Positions 1 through 8,416 of a stretch of 56,693 bases of DNA are shown in pieces. Both the position numbers and the translations under genes were made by a program. The notes beneath the pieces are model-generated. The model was not told the DNA's origin. It saw nothing but the letters and a program-made list of their open reading frames with translations, and searched no databases. The number at the start of each line of letters is the position of its first letter. Position 1 is the stretch's first letter. The DNA is from Bdellovibrionales bacterium RIFOXYA1_FULL_36_14 (GTDB taxonomy: Bacteria; Bdellovibrionota; Bacteriovoracia; Bacteriovoracales; Bacteriovoracaceae): NCBI GenBank assembly GCA_001769975.1, contig MEPW01000005.1, forward strand, positions 1-56,693, in the 5' to 3' direction.

Positions 1-536
1 TTTTCTTTCATCTCAATTTGCTTTAAGAGAAGTTCATTAAGTTGTTTAGCCTGTAAATACATTTTTATATTAGAAATAGGACGGATGAGTTCATTTAAGA
101 TACCTAAAATCTGGGTTATATCTTCTCTTTTAAAATACTTATCGTCGGTATTTTGAAAGTTAATAATGGCCACAGCTACGCCCTCAATTACTACTGGTAT
201 ACACAAAGAAGATTTAATTCGGTTGCGATCTTCATTACAAAAAAGTGGATCACTACTCACATTATTTGAATAATAAGCCTTTTTAGTTCTCAGTACAAAA
301 CTGTCTATCCCAATTATTGGGTTAACATCCTGATTTTTAAGGATTTCACCGTTCTTTATAATAGGTTTAATATTGGAATTTTCATAGATCAAACTAACTG
401 AAAATAGCTGTGCATCTATCTGTTTTTTAATAAAATCACCTAGTTGGAGAAAAAAACTAAATTCATCTAATTGTGTCAATAAACTTGACTCAAGATACTT
501 AATTTCTGACAAAAGATTATGCGCTAAATTTATCAT
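1..536 (-). CDS. GAF-domain protein, 3' part cut off by window edge
   Basis: An open frame on the minus strand starts with ATG at 536 behind the Shine-Dalgarno sequence AGGAG (about 544-548) and runs without a stop through position 1, giving at least 178 residues. It begins MINLAHNLLSEIKYLESSLL. The middle has the look of a GAF sensor domain: the stretch RIKSSLCIPVVIEGVAVAII, followed by NFQNTDD and YFKREDI, matches the usual pattern of a small-molecule or redox-sensing GAF fold. The visible C-terminal part (IRPISNIKMYLQAKQLNELL) looks helical, as in a linker to an output domain such as a kinase or GGDEF, but that part lies outside the window. No signal peptide is visible, so it is probably cytoplasmic. 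The ligand is unknown. Confidence 0.75.
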   Translation of the reverse strand, partial: MINLAHNLLSEIKYLESSLLTQLDEFSFFLQLGDFIKKQIDAQLFSVSLIYENSNIKPIIKNGEILKNQDVNPIIGIDSFVLRTKKAYYSNNVSSDPLFCNEDRNRIKSSLCIPVVIEGVAVAIINFQNTDDKYFKREDITQILGILNELIRPISNIKMYLQAKQLNELLLKQIEMKE

Positions 537-601
537 TGTTAATCTCCTAGACATAAAAAGTGGATATTTATCAAAAAAATGACTCATAGCATTACGAATC
601 T

Positions 602-629
602 AATATAACATTGTCTGAAAAATTTACAA
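602..629 (-). promoter_or_regulatory. Possible sigma-70 promoter for the GAF gene
   Basis: Read on the minus strand there is TTGTAA (629-624) and TATATT (607-602) separated by 16 bases. This would place the transcript start near 595, about 60 bases before the ATG at 536. It is a by-eye match only. The rest of the 541-680 spacer holds nothing else that I can name. Confidence 0.4.
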
Positions 630-680
630 GATAAAAGTGATCAACTATCGTATTTTTTTACAAATTTTAAATATTTTAAA

Positions 681-1988
681 CTAGTTAGACCAACGCGGCG
701 AAATAGACATTCCAAAATTATTTGTGATTGGACCTATAATATTACCTTCTTCCGTCATAATGTAGATATTATGGACAGCTTTTGAGGTAGTGATGACTCT
801 TTGTGAGCTAAAGGCAATAAACTGACTATCACTTGACCATGTGGGATCCTCATTTGACCCAAAATCCTTTGTTAATCGCACTAAATTTTTACGGTTTGCA
901 TCTATTCTAAAAATATCAAATCGTTCGTCCAACCATGAAGCAAAAGCGATTTTTTTACCATCAGGCGAAAACCTGGGAGTCGCATTAAATTTTCCAACAA
1001 AACTTACTCTGGTTACATCCTTTTCCACTGATCTTGGATCTAGTGTATAAATGTGTGCCTCGCCAGGACGACTCGACAAGAAGGCCATCTGGGTACCATC
1101 CTTGGAAATGGAGGGGTCTACATCAATGGCAAAGTGATTGGTAATTTTTCTAAGATTACCACTTTCTAAATTTAAAGCATAAATTTCTGCGTTATCAGTA
1201 TGAGATAGCGTCAAGGCAATATGTTTTCCATCCGGCATAAAAACTGCCCCAGAGTTAATTCCTTTACGAGACGAGATGAGAGATGTTTTATTAGTAAGCA
1301 AATCCAACATATATAAATTGACTCTGCGGTCTTTAGTTACTTCATTTTTTAATAAGCTATAAAGGACATATCGATTATCTTTGGAAATCTCGGGCGAAAT
1401 TACTGTCCCTCTATGAAAAGTAAGTCTTTTTTTCCCAAATCCATCAAAGTCCATGCGATACAATTCCTTTATGGGAAAATTTCTGTCACGAGTTTCTATA
1501 TCTGATACAAACACGATAAATGAATCAAAGATTGATTTTTTTCCTACTATAATTTGAAAAATGGAGTCCGCTACACTATGTCCGAGCGTTCTTAAATTTC
1601 CTTCCGAAACGTCTTGCTTCTCGCTAAAAACAAGTTTATTTTTTTGATTATCGTTACATTCAATACCTACATCAATAAAAGTAACCCCTTTTTTTGAAGG
1701 TGTTATTTTTAGATTTACCAAATAACCTGACTTTTTATTAATCAAAATTCCTTCTGATTTATTAATCGAAAAAAGTGACCGGTAAAAACTAAAATCACGA
1801 ACCAGTAAATCAAAGATTTCTCTGCCCAGTTGTGCATTTTTAGTACTCAGTCCGCCCACGATATTCAAATTAAAATACATTTCTTCTCTTTCTAACTCAG
1901 CTTCCCCAACTGCCACCACAGTCAGTTCTTCTGCTGCCATAATTTGCATACTCATACATAATAAAATCAGCCATTTTTTCATTTTCAT
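681..1988 (-). CDS. tolB: Tol-Pal system translocation protein TolB
   Basis: Periplasmic beta-propeller component of the Tol-Pal system, which keeps the outer membrane tethered during constriction. The 435-residue length matches the family. Residues 1-18 form a signal peptide ending near MAA. The N-terminal alpha/beta domain occupies roughly 20-160. From about 170 there are repeated WD40-like (PD40) blades with SPEISKDNRYVLY, FMPDGKHIA, SISKDGTQMAFLS, RFSPDGKKIAFAS and SSDSQFIAFSS, each the Sxdgxxiaf type. The start at 1988 has AAGGATTG upstream. It is the last gene of the tolQ-tolR-tolA-tolB run, 13 bases after tolA. No pal gene follows, since the next gene is a GAF protein. Confidence 0.93.
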   Translation of the reverse strand: MKMKKWLILLCMSMQIMAAEELTVVAVGEAELEREEMYFNLNIVGGLSTKNAQLGREIFDLLVRDFSFYRSLFSINKSEGILINKKSGYLVNLKITPSKKGVTFIDVGIECNDNQKNKLVFSEKQDVSEGNLRTLGHSVADSIFQIIVGKKSIFDSFIVFVSDIETRDRNFPIKELYRMDFDGFGKKRLTFHRGTVISPEISKDNRYVLYSLLKNEVTKDRRVNLYMLDLLTNKTSLISSRKGINSGAVFMPDGKHIALTLSHTDNAEIYALNLESGNLRKITNHFAIDVDPSISKDGTQMAFLSSRPGEAHIYTLDPRSVEKDVTRVSFVGKFNATPRFSPDGKKIAFASWLDERFDIFRIDANRKNLVRLTKDFGSNEDPTWSSDSQFIAFSSQRVITTSKAVHNIYIMTEEGNIIGPITNNFGMSISPRWSN

Positions 1989-2001
1989 AAAACAATCCTT
2001 A

Positions 2002-2838
2002 TTAAAGTGGAAATCCCAATATTATATCACCTTGTGATACCCGACTTTGTATATCGTTTGGTACATTTGCAAAAGGTTCCGCTTTCTTAACAGCACTAAG
2101 TGCTTTTTGATCATATTCATCATTACCACTGGATTCAAAAACATGAGCCTTAATCAAGCTACCAGAAGGCCTTAAATAGATTCTAATTCGGCACTTATAA
2201 TCTTTGTCTTTTAAATAAGTAGGTAGCTTCCAGTATGGCCTAATATGATCCGGAAGTCCTGAAGCATAGAGATTTAAAGTCGTCAAATCCCCGCTATTAT
2301 CTCCCCCACCAGTCAATCCAGTTCCTTGAGATAATTGGTTTCCTCGCAATACCAGATTCCTTAATTCCCCATCAAAATTATGACCTACGCCACCGGCTTC
2401 CTTGATCTTCTCCTTGGATTCAATCTCTTTTTTCCCTTTTTTAACTTCAATATCTTTTTTACTCATGTCTTTAAGCAGCGACATGAGGTTATTATCTTTC
2501 TTTTCCTTATCAAAGACCAAATCGTCTTTGTTTATAACGTCTTGAACTTTTTCTGCTTTCTTAACTTCGACAGGCTCTTGCTTAAACAAAGCTTCCCCTT
2601 TTTTTAAGTTTTTTTCAATAGCTTTAAGTTCCATCAACGTCTCTTTGGGCATTGCTACCACATCAATCCGCACTGAGCTTTGAATTTGAGAAATTTTAAT
2701 TGGTTGCTTGATTCCTAATATGTTACTTCCGCTGGAAAAATCCAGACGAGAAAACAACACCATACCAATAAACAACAATAGATGTAATATCGCCGATAAA
2801 TATAAAAAAGATAATAGATTTTTGTTTTCTATAACCAT
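2002..2838 (-). CDS. tolA: TolA/TonB-type energy-transducing protein
   Basis: Links the TolQ-TolR inner-membrane motor to periplasmic and outer-membrane partners. One N-terminal membrane helix (about residues 8-30, FLYLSAILHLLLFIGMVLFS) is followed by a long lysine/glutamate-rich stretch (about 60-150, with KKGEALFKQEPVEVKKAEKV), expected to be helical or extended across the periplasm. The last 80 or so residues form a TonB/TolA C-terminal domain (HIRPYWKLP, CRIRIYLRPSGSLIKAHVFE, DQKALSAVKKAEPFANVP). Position between tolR and tolB decides for TolA rather than TonB. The 278-residue length is shorter than E. coli TolA, the difference lying in the coiled-coil stalk. Confidence 0.85.
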   Translation of the reverse strand: MVIENKNLLSFLYLSAILHLLLFIGMVLFSRLDFSSGSNILGIKQPIKISQIQSSVRIDVVAMPKETLMELKAIEKNLKKGEALFKQEPVEVKKAEKVQDVINKDDLVFDKEKKDNNLMSLLKDMSKKDIEVKKGKKEIESKEKIKEAGGVGHNFDGELRNLVLRGNQLSQGTGLTGGGDNSGDLTTLNLYASGLPDHIRPYWKLPTYLKDKDYKCRIRIYLRPSGSLIKAHVFESSGNDEYDQKALSAVKKAEPFANVPNDIQSRVSQGDIILGFPL

Positions 2839-2844
2839 ATACTT

Positions 2845-3255
2845 TTAGTCTTGATTTTCAATTTCCGTCACCAAGGCCAGGTTTGTAATCCCACCTCTTT
2901 TTAAAAAAGAAATAAGCTTGGCAACGCTTCCATATTTTAGTCCATAGTCAGCCCGCACATAAAGCACATTGGTTTTCTTACCTTTGAATTCCGCCAATAT
3001 CCTGGGGATAATCTCATCTTGTAAAAATTTTTCTTTTCCAATGAAAATTTCATTGGTGTTGGTAAAAGAAAGAATAACCTGTGATGCAGTAATATTCATT
3101 TTATTTACTTCCCTAGTCTTAGGGAGATCCAGCTTAATACCATTTAACATAAGCGGAGCCGAAATCATAAAGATAACCAACAATACTAAGACCACATCCA
3201 CAAAGGGAGTTACGTTGATATCAGAAACCATTTTATTTTTATTATTGAGATTCAT
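2845..3255 (-). CDS. tolR: Biopolymer transport protein TolR/ExbD
   Basis: Inner-membrane proton-channel partner of TolQ. After a short cytoplasmic tail comes the ExbD/TolR signature DINVTPFVDVVLVLLVIFMI, whose second Asp (in FVDVVLVLL) is the proton-carrying residue of the family, followed by a periplasmic domain of about 100 residues ending in a strand-helix pattern. I place the start at ATG 3255 (MNLNNKNKMVSDINV), which gives the usual length of 136 residues and begins just after the tolQ stop. A longer frame from 3306 would overlap tolQ by 35 bases and add an atypical N-terminus. tolA begins 6 bases downstream. Confidence 0.88.
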   Translation of the reverse strand: MNLNNKNKMVSDINVTPFVDVVLVLLVIFMISAPLMLNGIKLDLPKTREVNKMNITASQVILSFTNTNEIFIGKEKFLQDEIIPRILAEFKGKKTNVLYVRADYGLKYGSVAKLISFLKRGGITNLALVTEIENQD

Positions 3256-3271
3256 TCCCACCAGTTTTCTC

Positions 3272-3982
3272 CTAATTTTCTTTATCTGCCACCATAGTTC
3301 GCTCAATCAAGTTTAAAAAATCCTGTTCGAATTTTTTAATTTCGCTATTTATTTTGTCCACTCTATTGTTAAAATAATTAAAAAACCAAACTGCTGGAAT
3401 TGCAGCACCTAAACCTACAGCAGTTGCTACCAAAGCTTCTGCAATCCCCGGAGCAACTACATCTAGGGTGGCAGACCCTGAGGCTAGTCCGCTGAATGAA
3501 TCAATAATGCCCCAGACTGTTCCAAACAACCCAATAAAAGGAGAAATAGAACCGATACTGGCCAGTAAAGAAAGATAAGATTGCATTCTAATATTTGATT
3601 CGATTACACCCTTTTGCATGGCCCGAATAATTATATCTAGGCCATAATCTTTAAAATGTTCTTTCATGGCCAGATGTTTGTTTTCCTTGACAAAATTTTG
3701 TCTAAGTTTAATCAGCTCATTATAGCCTTCTATAAAAACTTCACGAAACGGAGTAAAAGAAAAATGCTCCGTAGTTAAAACAATTTCTTTTAATTTCTTT
3801 AAACCTGAATAGCAATTAAAAAACTCCATATTATTCAGCTCAATCTTTTTCAGCTGTTTGATTTTTTTCAAAACCACTGCCCAGGATATTATGGATGCTA
3901 AAATAAGAATAAAAAGAACGCTCTTAACTACCACCCCTGATTCCCAAATAATCCTTAGAATATCTAAATTATTATTGTCCAC
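3272..3982 (-). CDS. tolQ: Tol-Pal motor protein TolQ (MotA/TolQ/ExbB family)
   Basis: Forms the proton-driven inner-membrane motor with TolR. There are three membrane segments: about residues 14-36 (VVVKSVLFILILASIISWAV), about 135-160 and about 170-200. The family signature is clear: SLLASIGSISPFIGLFGTVW, then IDSF, and later GIAEALVATAVGLGAAIPAV. The length of 236 is normal for TolQ. Translation starts at GTG 3982 with AAGGAG six bases upstream. It follows a hypothetical membrane protein gene by 14 bases, so it is probably cotranscribed with lapB and sppA further upstream. Confidence 0.9.
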   Translation of the reverse strand: MDNNNLDILRIIWESGVVVKSVLFILILASIISWAVVLKKIKQLKKIELNNMEFFNCYSGLKKLKEIVLTTEHFSFTPFREVFIEGYNELIKLRQNFVKENKHLAMKEHFKDYGLDIIIRAMQKGVIESNIRMQSYLSLLASIGSISPFIGLFGTVWGIIDSFSGLASGSATLDVVAPGIAEALVATAVGLGAAIPAVWFFNYFNNRVDKINSEIKKFEQDFLNLIERTMVADKEN

Positions 3983-3996
3983 AAAAACTCCTTATT

Positions 3997-4872
3997 TCAA
4001 GTACTCAAAAGATGAATTTTTCTTCTTATCTTCAGTAGCATCTTGCTTCTTTTAAAATTCATATACATTATAAAGATAGCCAACCATAGAACAATGGATA
4101 CTCCCGTGATTGGTTTGGCAAATTTTAATATAGAAAATAAATTACCCCACACCGGATCGCCACCGCAAAAAACAAAAACTGCTGAAGTTATTACAATATA
4201 GAGTAAGACACTCAAATAATTATTTCGATCAATATTTAATAAATACATCACTGCAAAAAACTGTCCCCATACAAAGAAGTTTATATTTTCAGCAAAAGTA
4301 TAGGTAAGCTTGGCACTTAACAAGAACAATATAGGAAAAACTAATAATCTAAAAGCCAAAGCTCGTTTATCAAGCGGATAAACTATCTGCAGCGCCACCA
4401 GCAAAACTAGATCAGTAGCATAAAAAACTATAATACCCACCAGCGCCAGCGCAAATCTAATTAATTGAAATTGGTGATGGGGTATGATAACTAACTGACC
4501 GACTATGATAAAAAAAATAACAGTGAAAAAGATTAGAATTAAAATATTTCGATCTAGCTTTTGGATTTTTTTTTCTGTGACATATTTAAAGAGATCTTTG
4601 TAGTAAGCATCTAATCCTATAATTTGGAATATACAAAAGAATGCCATTAACTTCGATAAAATAATGAGCTGCCATCCATATCCAAGAATCCATTCTTGGA
4701 TTTCACTAATTTTATGCCCTAGCATAAAATGAAAAAAAGAAATAATGGAGATTAATACCAAATAAAAGAGGGCACCAAAAAAAAGATAACCACCATACAT
4801 TAGCAACTGTTTGGAATAATAATTTTTAAGAATCTGAGGAATGGTGTTAAACATTTTTAAAATCATTATCAT
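3997..4872 (-). CDS. Hypothetical polytopic membrane protein
   Basis: I do not recognise a family. The 291-residue protein is very hydrophobic, with about eight predicted membrane segments: near 27-48, 67-90, 108-130, 137-162, 172-190, 195-215, 220-236 and 250-272. A basic C-terminal tail (KRSKMLLKIRRKIHLL) suggests it faces the cytoplasm. The start ATG at 4872 overlaps the stop of the preceding gene as ATGA, so translation is likely coupled. Sitting between a periplasmic protein and tolQ, it may take part in envelope upkeep, but that is inference from position only. Confidence 0.7.
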   Translation of the reverse strand: MIMILKMFNTIPQILKNYYSKQLLMYGGYLFFGALFYLVLISIISFFHFMLGHKISEIQEWILGYGWQLIILSKLMAFFCIFQIIGLDAYYKDLFKYVTEKKIQKLDRNILILIFFTVIFFIIVGQLVIIPHHQFQLIRFALALVGIIVFYATDLVLLVALQIVYPLDKRALAFRLLVFPILFLLSAKLTYTFAENINFFVWGQFFAVMYLLNIDRNNYLSVLLYIVITSAVFVFCGGDPVWGNLFSILKFAKPITGVSIVLWLAIFIMYMNFKRSKMLLKIRRKIHLLST

Positions 4873-5738
4873 TCAATTTTTTTGCTGGGACTCAGCCAGT
4901 TAATTTGTAACTCAGGTGATGGATAAATTTTGGCATAAGTTTTATATAATGCATTGGTTTTGACTAAGTTATTAGTCTTCTTTTTCATCTCCAAAAAAAT
5001 ACTCCACAGTTTCATGTCTCCTTTTAGAATTTTGTCAACTTTTTGGGTGACTTCAAATTGCTCTTTAAAAGAAAACCCCTGATCAAATATTTTCTGATCG
5101 TAAAGATTCAAAAAGTCATTTATATCTTTGGAATTCAAATTGTTCTTATAAAAACTTTTACCAATCATTTTACTAATTTTTGACTGGGCAAGATAATTTT
5201 TAAAATAGTTTTGATCCACTCGAATAAGATCTTCTAAAAGCAGCAAGCTGATTTCTAATTTGGATAAATCCAAAGATCTGACAAATGGCAAAGAAAGAAC
5301 AAAAATATACTCATTCTTATTGGAGGGTAGTCCCACGTGGGCAATAGTGGAAGTGTTGATTAAAAGCAGCTTGAACTTTTTTTCGTAAAGTCCCAGTTTT
5401 TCAAATAACATGACAATTGACTCTTTCAGACCATAGTCGGGCTTTTCAAAATCCCATTTAAGAACTTGAGCATTTTTCACAAGCCAATATTCAGAAAAAA
5501 AAGACCAGTACTCATCCTCATCTGGAATTTGATACTTACTTTTTTCTTTTAATACGGATTGTTCCTGTTTTAATTTCTGTTCATTATTTTTTTTATCAAT
5601 TTCAATATCTAACATATCATTTTTTAAAATATTCTTGATTGATTGATAATCAATTATTTTTTTGGCATCTTCATTTGGTTTACCATATAGAAAAAAAGAA
5701 CCCATAAGGAAGGTTAGCAACATTATAATTCTGACCAT
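4869..5738 (-). CDS. Exported protein resembling a degenerate M48-type peptidase
   Basis: Starting at ATG 5738 with a strong AAGGAGG six bases upstream, the 289-residue product begins MVRIIMLLTFLMGSFFLYG, a signal peptide. A longer frame from 5840 would run into lapB and is rejected. Residues about 130-180 read GLPSNKNEYIFVLSLPF and LSKLEISLLLLEDLIRV. This has the order seen in M48 metallopeptidases (a LP..eyifv strand, then a helix with HExxH), but the zinc motif is absent: LEDLI stands where HExxH would be. If the resemblance is real it is a non-catalytic relative. The fold assignment is tentative. It lies between lapB and a membrane protein gene. Confidence 0.6.
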   Translation of the reverse strand: MVRIIMLLTFLMGSFFLYGKPNEDAKKIIDYQSIKNILKNDMLDIEIDKKNNEQKLKQEQSVLKEKSKYQIPDEDEYWSFFSEYWLVKNAQVLKWDFEKPDYGLKESIVMLFEKLGLYEKKFKLLLINTSTIAHVGLPSNKNEYIFVLSLPFVRSLDLSKLEISLLLLEDLIRVDQNYFKNYLAQSKISKMIGKSFYKNNLNSKDINDFLNLYDQKIFDQGFSFKEQFEVTQKVDKILKGDMKLWSIFLEMKKKTNNLVKTNALYKTYAKIYPSPELQINWLSPSKKIE

Positions 5739-5757
5739 ACAAACCTCCTTGTTTAGT

Positions 5758-6990
5758 TTACATTTTCCATCTAAAGCTGATTGTTTCCCATTCATGACAT
5801 TGGGGACAACGCCAAAAGATATCATCTGACTCATATCCACAACTTTTACAGTAGTGCCGAGACAGCGACTTATGAATATTTTCCAAAAATCCCATCACCT
5901 GAGAAACTACTTCGTCAGTTTTTTTCAATTGAATAAGCAGTTTAATGTATTCAATTTTTAGCACTTCAGAGGGGTTTTTGTGTTCATAAATCCAAGCCTT
6001 TAAAATCTCATGGGCATTTTCAAATTTCCCACCTTCTTTTAACATTCTAACCTGGGAGAGCACCATTGAAGGTGATTCTAGTAATTCTTTATCTTCTAGC
6101 CCTAGAAAAAAACCTCTCAGTACTTCCAATCGCTGGAGATAATTCGTTTTATCAAGATCATTCCAAGTCTTTCCAATTTCCCCGAGTGCTAGAAAAATAA
6201 ATGATGCATAAAGGGGATGTTCTTTTAATAGTTCAAGAAGATTAAATCTAGCACCATCCATATCTCCCTTTATAATAATCAATTTTAATCTTAAAATTTT
6301 GGCAGATACGGACGGAGCAAAACGAAGAGCATCCTCTAGATCTTCATCACATTTAGCAAAATCTCCCTTTAAAAAATACTTTTTCGCCTTTTCCACCAGA
6401 ATATGAGAGATAGTCTCTGCTTGATTTACATGCCCGACTTTAGAAAGCATAATTCGATAATTATAAGCTTCATCCCAATCTTCAATATCCTCATAAATTC
6501 TACATAATGCTAAAATTACTTCATATTGGTCTCGATTGATTTTGAGAACATCTTTGTAAGTCTCTATAGCCTTGTCAACAAATCCTCCCTTATCAAAATC
6601 AATCGCTAATTCTCTAAGGGCCCTAAGTCTGGTTGACTCGGAAATATTCTCTCTAGCTATCAACGAACGATGTATCGAAATAGCTTTTTCAATCTCTCCG
6701 TTACTCCTGAATAATCCTCCGAGCGCGAAATAGGTTTCGATAGTTTCCCTATTTATATCAACCGCATTTAAAAACTCTCGGATTGCCAGATCTTTGTTAC
6801 CAGAGATCAAGTATTGAGTAGCATTTAAAAATATTTTTGATTGCGCTTCAAAGATCGAGCTTCGATATCTCTTGGAGAGCTTCACCCCAGTGTCTTTTTC
6901 TATTAAATAGTGATAGATCAAAACGATGGTGATCACGACAGCCACCATCGACAGAATATGATCTTGCATCCACAGCCAGTAAATATCCAT
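5758..6990 (-). CDS. lapB: Lipopolysaccharide assembly protein LapB (YciM)
   Basis: Inner-membrane TPR protein that in E. coli controls LpxC turnover by FtsH and so sets the rate of LPS synthesis. Architecture fits: one N-terminal membrane helix (about residues 11-28, ILSMVAVVITIVLIYHYLI), TPR repeats from about 50 to 350 (for example ETYFALGGLFRSNGEIEKAI and EVILALCRIYEDIEDWDEAY), and a C-terminal rubredoxin-like zinc site CKSCGYESDDIFWRCPQC ending WETISF, the hallmark of LapB. The length of 410 is close to the E. coli 389. The start at 6990 overlaps AAGG. It lies 10 bases after sppA and 19 bases before the next gene, forming one minus-strand unit. Confidence 0.9.
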   Translation of the reverse strand: MDIYWLWMQDHILSMVAVVITIVLIYHYLIEKDTGVKLSKRYRSSIFEAQSKIFLNATQYLISGNKDLAIREFLNAVDINRETIETYFALGGLFRSNGEIEKAISIHRSLIARENISESTRLRALRELAIDFDKGGFVDKAIETYKDVLKINRDQYEVILALCRIYEDIEDWDEAYNYRIMLSKVGHVNQAETISHILVEKAKKYFLKGDFAKCDEDLEDALRFAPSVSAKILRLKLIIIKGDMDGARFNLLELLKEHPLYASFIFLALGEIGKTWNDLDKTNYLQRLEVLRGFFLGLEDKELLESPSMVLSQVRMLKEGGKFENAHEILKAWIYEHKNPSEVLKIEYIKLLIQLKKTDEVVSQVMGFLENIHKSLSRHYCKSCGYESDDIFWRCPQCHEWETISFRWKM

Positions 6991-7000
6991 CCTTAAACCT

Positions 7001-7906
7001 TTATCTCTTCATCAAATACATAGGCGAATTTTGTTGAGCTAACGGATCGAGATTGCTTAATGATTCTGCTAAATCATCCATCAATTTTACCAAACGGGAC
7101 TCTTTCTTCTTCTTGATGTAGCGAAAACCAAATTCCCCACTCAAATTTAATTCTTTATGTACTTTTCTTCCCGCTCCCCAAAGACCCAAAAGCTCATCTA
7201 CCAAACCTAAATTTTGAGCTTGTCTTCCACTAAATATTTGGCCTTCAGCATAATCTAGTGGGTCTTTTTTTATAACATTTTTTCTCTTTTTTAAAATATC
7301 TTCAATAAACTGCTTATGCACGTCATTAAGCATATTCTCCAATATCGTTTTCTCTTCCGCAGTCATCGGTCTTGAATTAGATGCAATATCTTTAAATTTA
7401 CCGGCCTTAATTGGAGAGGGTTTTAATTTTATCCATTCAAACAAAGAAGTCATATCTACATGGGGCAATATGACCCCAATAGATCCCACCAAACTTCCTG
7501 GGCTAGAAAATATTTTTCTAGTTGCAGCCGCAATATAATATCCACCACTAGCAGCCACCGAACCAATACTAGCATAAACAGGTTTTTCCTGATCAATTCT
7601 CACAATTTCATCATAAATCTCTTGCACCGGTGCTACCGCCCCTCCGGGAGATTCTATGCGAATAAAAATGGCCCGAACATCTTTGGCTTCATGGGCCTTC
7701 ACCAGTTTTTCAATGGTCTCTTTTGCATCTAGAATGACACCGGTAATTTCAACGACGGCAATCGTCCCACCTTTTCCATCATCATCAAAGTTTTTGGAAC
7801 CTTTTAAAGCTTCAACAGTATATGTTGCAAAAATGACTAAAATCAGAAAAAAAAAGACCACCAATAATAAGATCCCAATAACTGCCCGATTTTTCTTTTC
7901 AACCAT
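7001..7906 (-). CDS. sppA: Signal peptide peptidase SppA (36-kDa type)
   Basis: Membrane-bound serine protease that degrades cleaved signal peptides. One N-terminal membrane helix (about 9-31, VIGILLLVVFFFLILVIFAT) precedes the S49 domain. Landmarks are IRIESPGG, then SVAASGGYYIA with the nucleophile Ser, and AGKFKDIASNSRPMT holding the general-base Lys, giving a Ser-Lys dyad. At 301 residues it is the short single-domain form. Upstream AAGGGG stands about 10 bases before ATG 7906. It is the first gene of the minus-strand run that ends in tolB and is divergent from the small exported protein at 8096. Confidence 0.93.
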   Translation of the reverse strand: MVEKKNRAVIGILLLVVFFFLILVIFATYTVEALKGSKNFDDDGKGGTIAVVEITGVILDAKETIEKLVKAHEAKDVRAIFIRIESPGGAVAPVQEIYDEIVRIDQEKPVYASIGSVAASGGYYIAAATRKIFSSPGSLVGSIGVILPHVDMTSLFEWIKLKPSPIKAGKFKDIASNSRPMTAEEKTILENMLNDVHKQFIEDILKKRKNVIKKDPLDYAEGQIFSGRQAQNLGLVDELLGLWGAGRKVHKELNLSGEFGFRYIKKKKESRLVKLMDDLAESLSNLDPLAQQNSPMYLMKR

Positions 7907-8023
7907 AAAAAAACGCCCCTTGAATTGTAATCTATACCGTAGGTTATACTACCACTACCGGCACTCATTGGTAAATTTTAATTCGATACTTTTTTTGTCA
8001 CCAACCTATTTTGATTATTTTCC

Positions 8024-8050
8024 TCAAGTATTGCAAGCTTATTCCGATAA
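8024..8050 (+). promoter_or_regulatory. FliA-like (sigma-28) promoter upstream of small exported protein
   Basis: TCAA at 8024-8027 and TCCGATAA at 8043-8050 are separated by exactly 15 bases. The known FliA consensus is TAAA-N15-GCCGATAA, so 3 of 4 and 7 of 8 positions match. It points at the gene starting at 8096 and would give a leader of about 40 bases. A very similar site stands at 22151-22177. Confidence 0.5.
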
Positions 8051-8095
8051 CGTTGATAGACGGGTGCAATTTATCCGTCATAAAAGGAGTCGTAT

Positions 8096-8401
8096 ATGAA
8101 GACCAGATTACTTATAGTAATCCTCTGTGGCGCTTTAACCACTATAAGTTTTAATCTATTTTCAAAAGATGTGTATACATCACCCAAGCTAAAACTTGAT
8201 AAGAAGCTCGGTCAAACCGTATTGATCAAAGATACCGAGTGGGAATCTAATTATAAAATTGAAGACAATACCGAAAGAGATATTGCCTCTCTCAAGAAAA
8301 ATCCTCCTAGGTATACTCCTAAAAAAATGATTAAAAGGGCCCCTTCTTCAGATAAGCATGAGCCTATTAAATACTGGATAGTACATCCCAAATACGAATA
8401 A
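8096..8401 (+). CDS. Small exported hypothetical protein
   Basis: 101 residues, no family recognised. Residues 1-23 (MKTRLLIVILCGALTTISFN) form a signal peptide, so the mature part of about 78 residues is periplasmic or secreted. It is hydrophilic, basic and proline-containing (KKNPPRYTPKKMIKRAPSS), with no cysteine after the signal region. The start ATG 8096 has AAAAGGAG seven bases upstream, and a FliA-like promoter lies at 8024-8050. In Bdellovibrio relatives FliA-type control goes with motile attack-phase expression; applying this here is inference. It converges on rlmN. Confidence 0.7.
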   Translation: MKTRLLIVILCGALTTISFNLFSKDVYTSPKLKLDKKLGQTVLIKDTEWESNYKIEDNTERDIASLKKNPPRYTPKKMIKRAPSSDKHEPIKYWIVHPKYE

Positions 8402-8416
8402 AAATCATTTTGGATT

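Noticed and set aside
841-1050. Plus-strand open frame of 69 codons opposite tolB
   Set aside because: It lies wholly within tolB on the other strand, and has no ribosome-binding site or family resemblance.
7656-8099. Plus-strand frame of 147 codons opposite the start of sppA
   Set aside because: Half of it is antisense to sppA; the rest crosses the promoter region and overlaps the ATG of the 8096 gene. No homology recognised.
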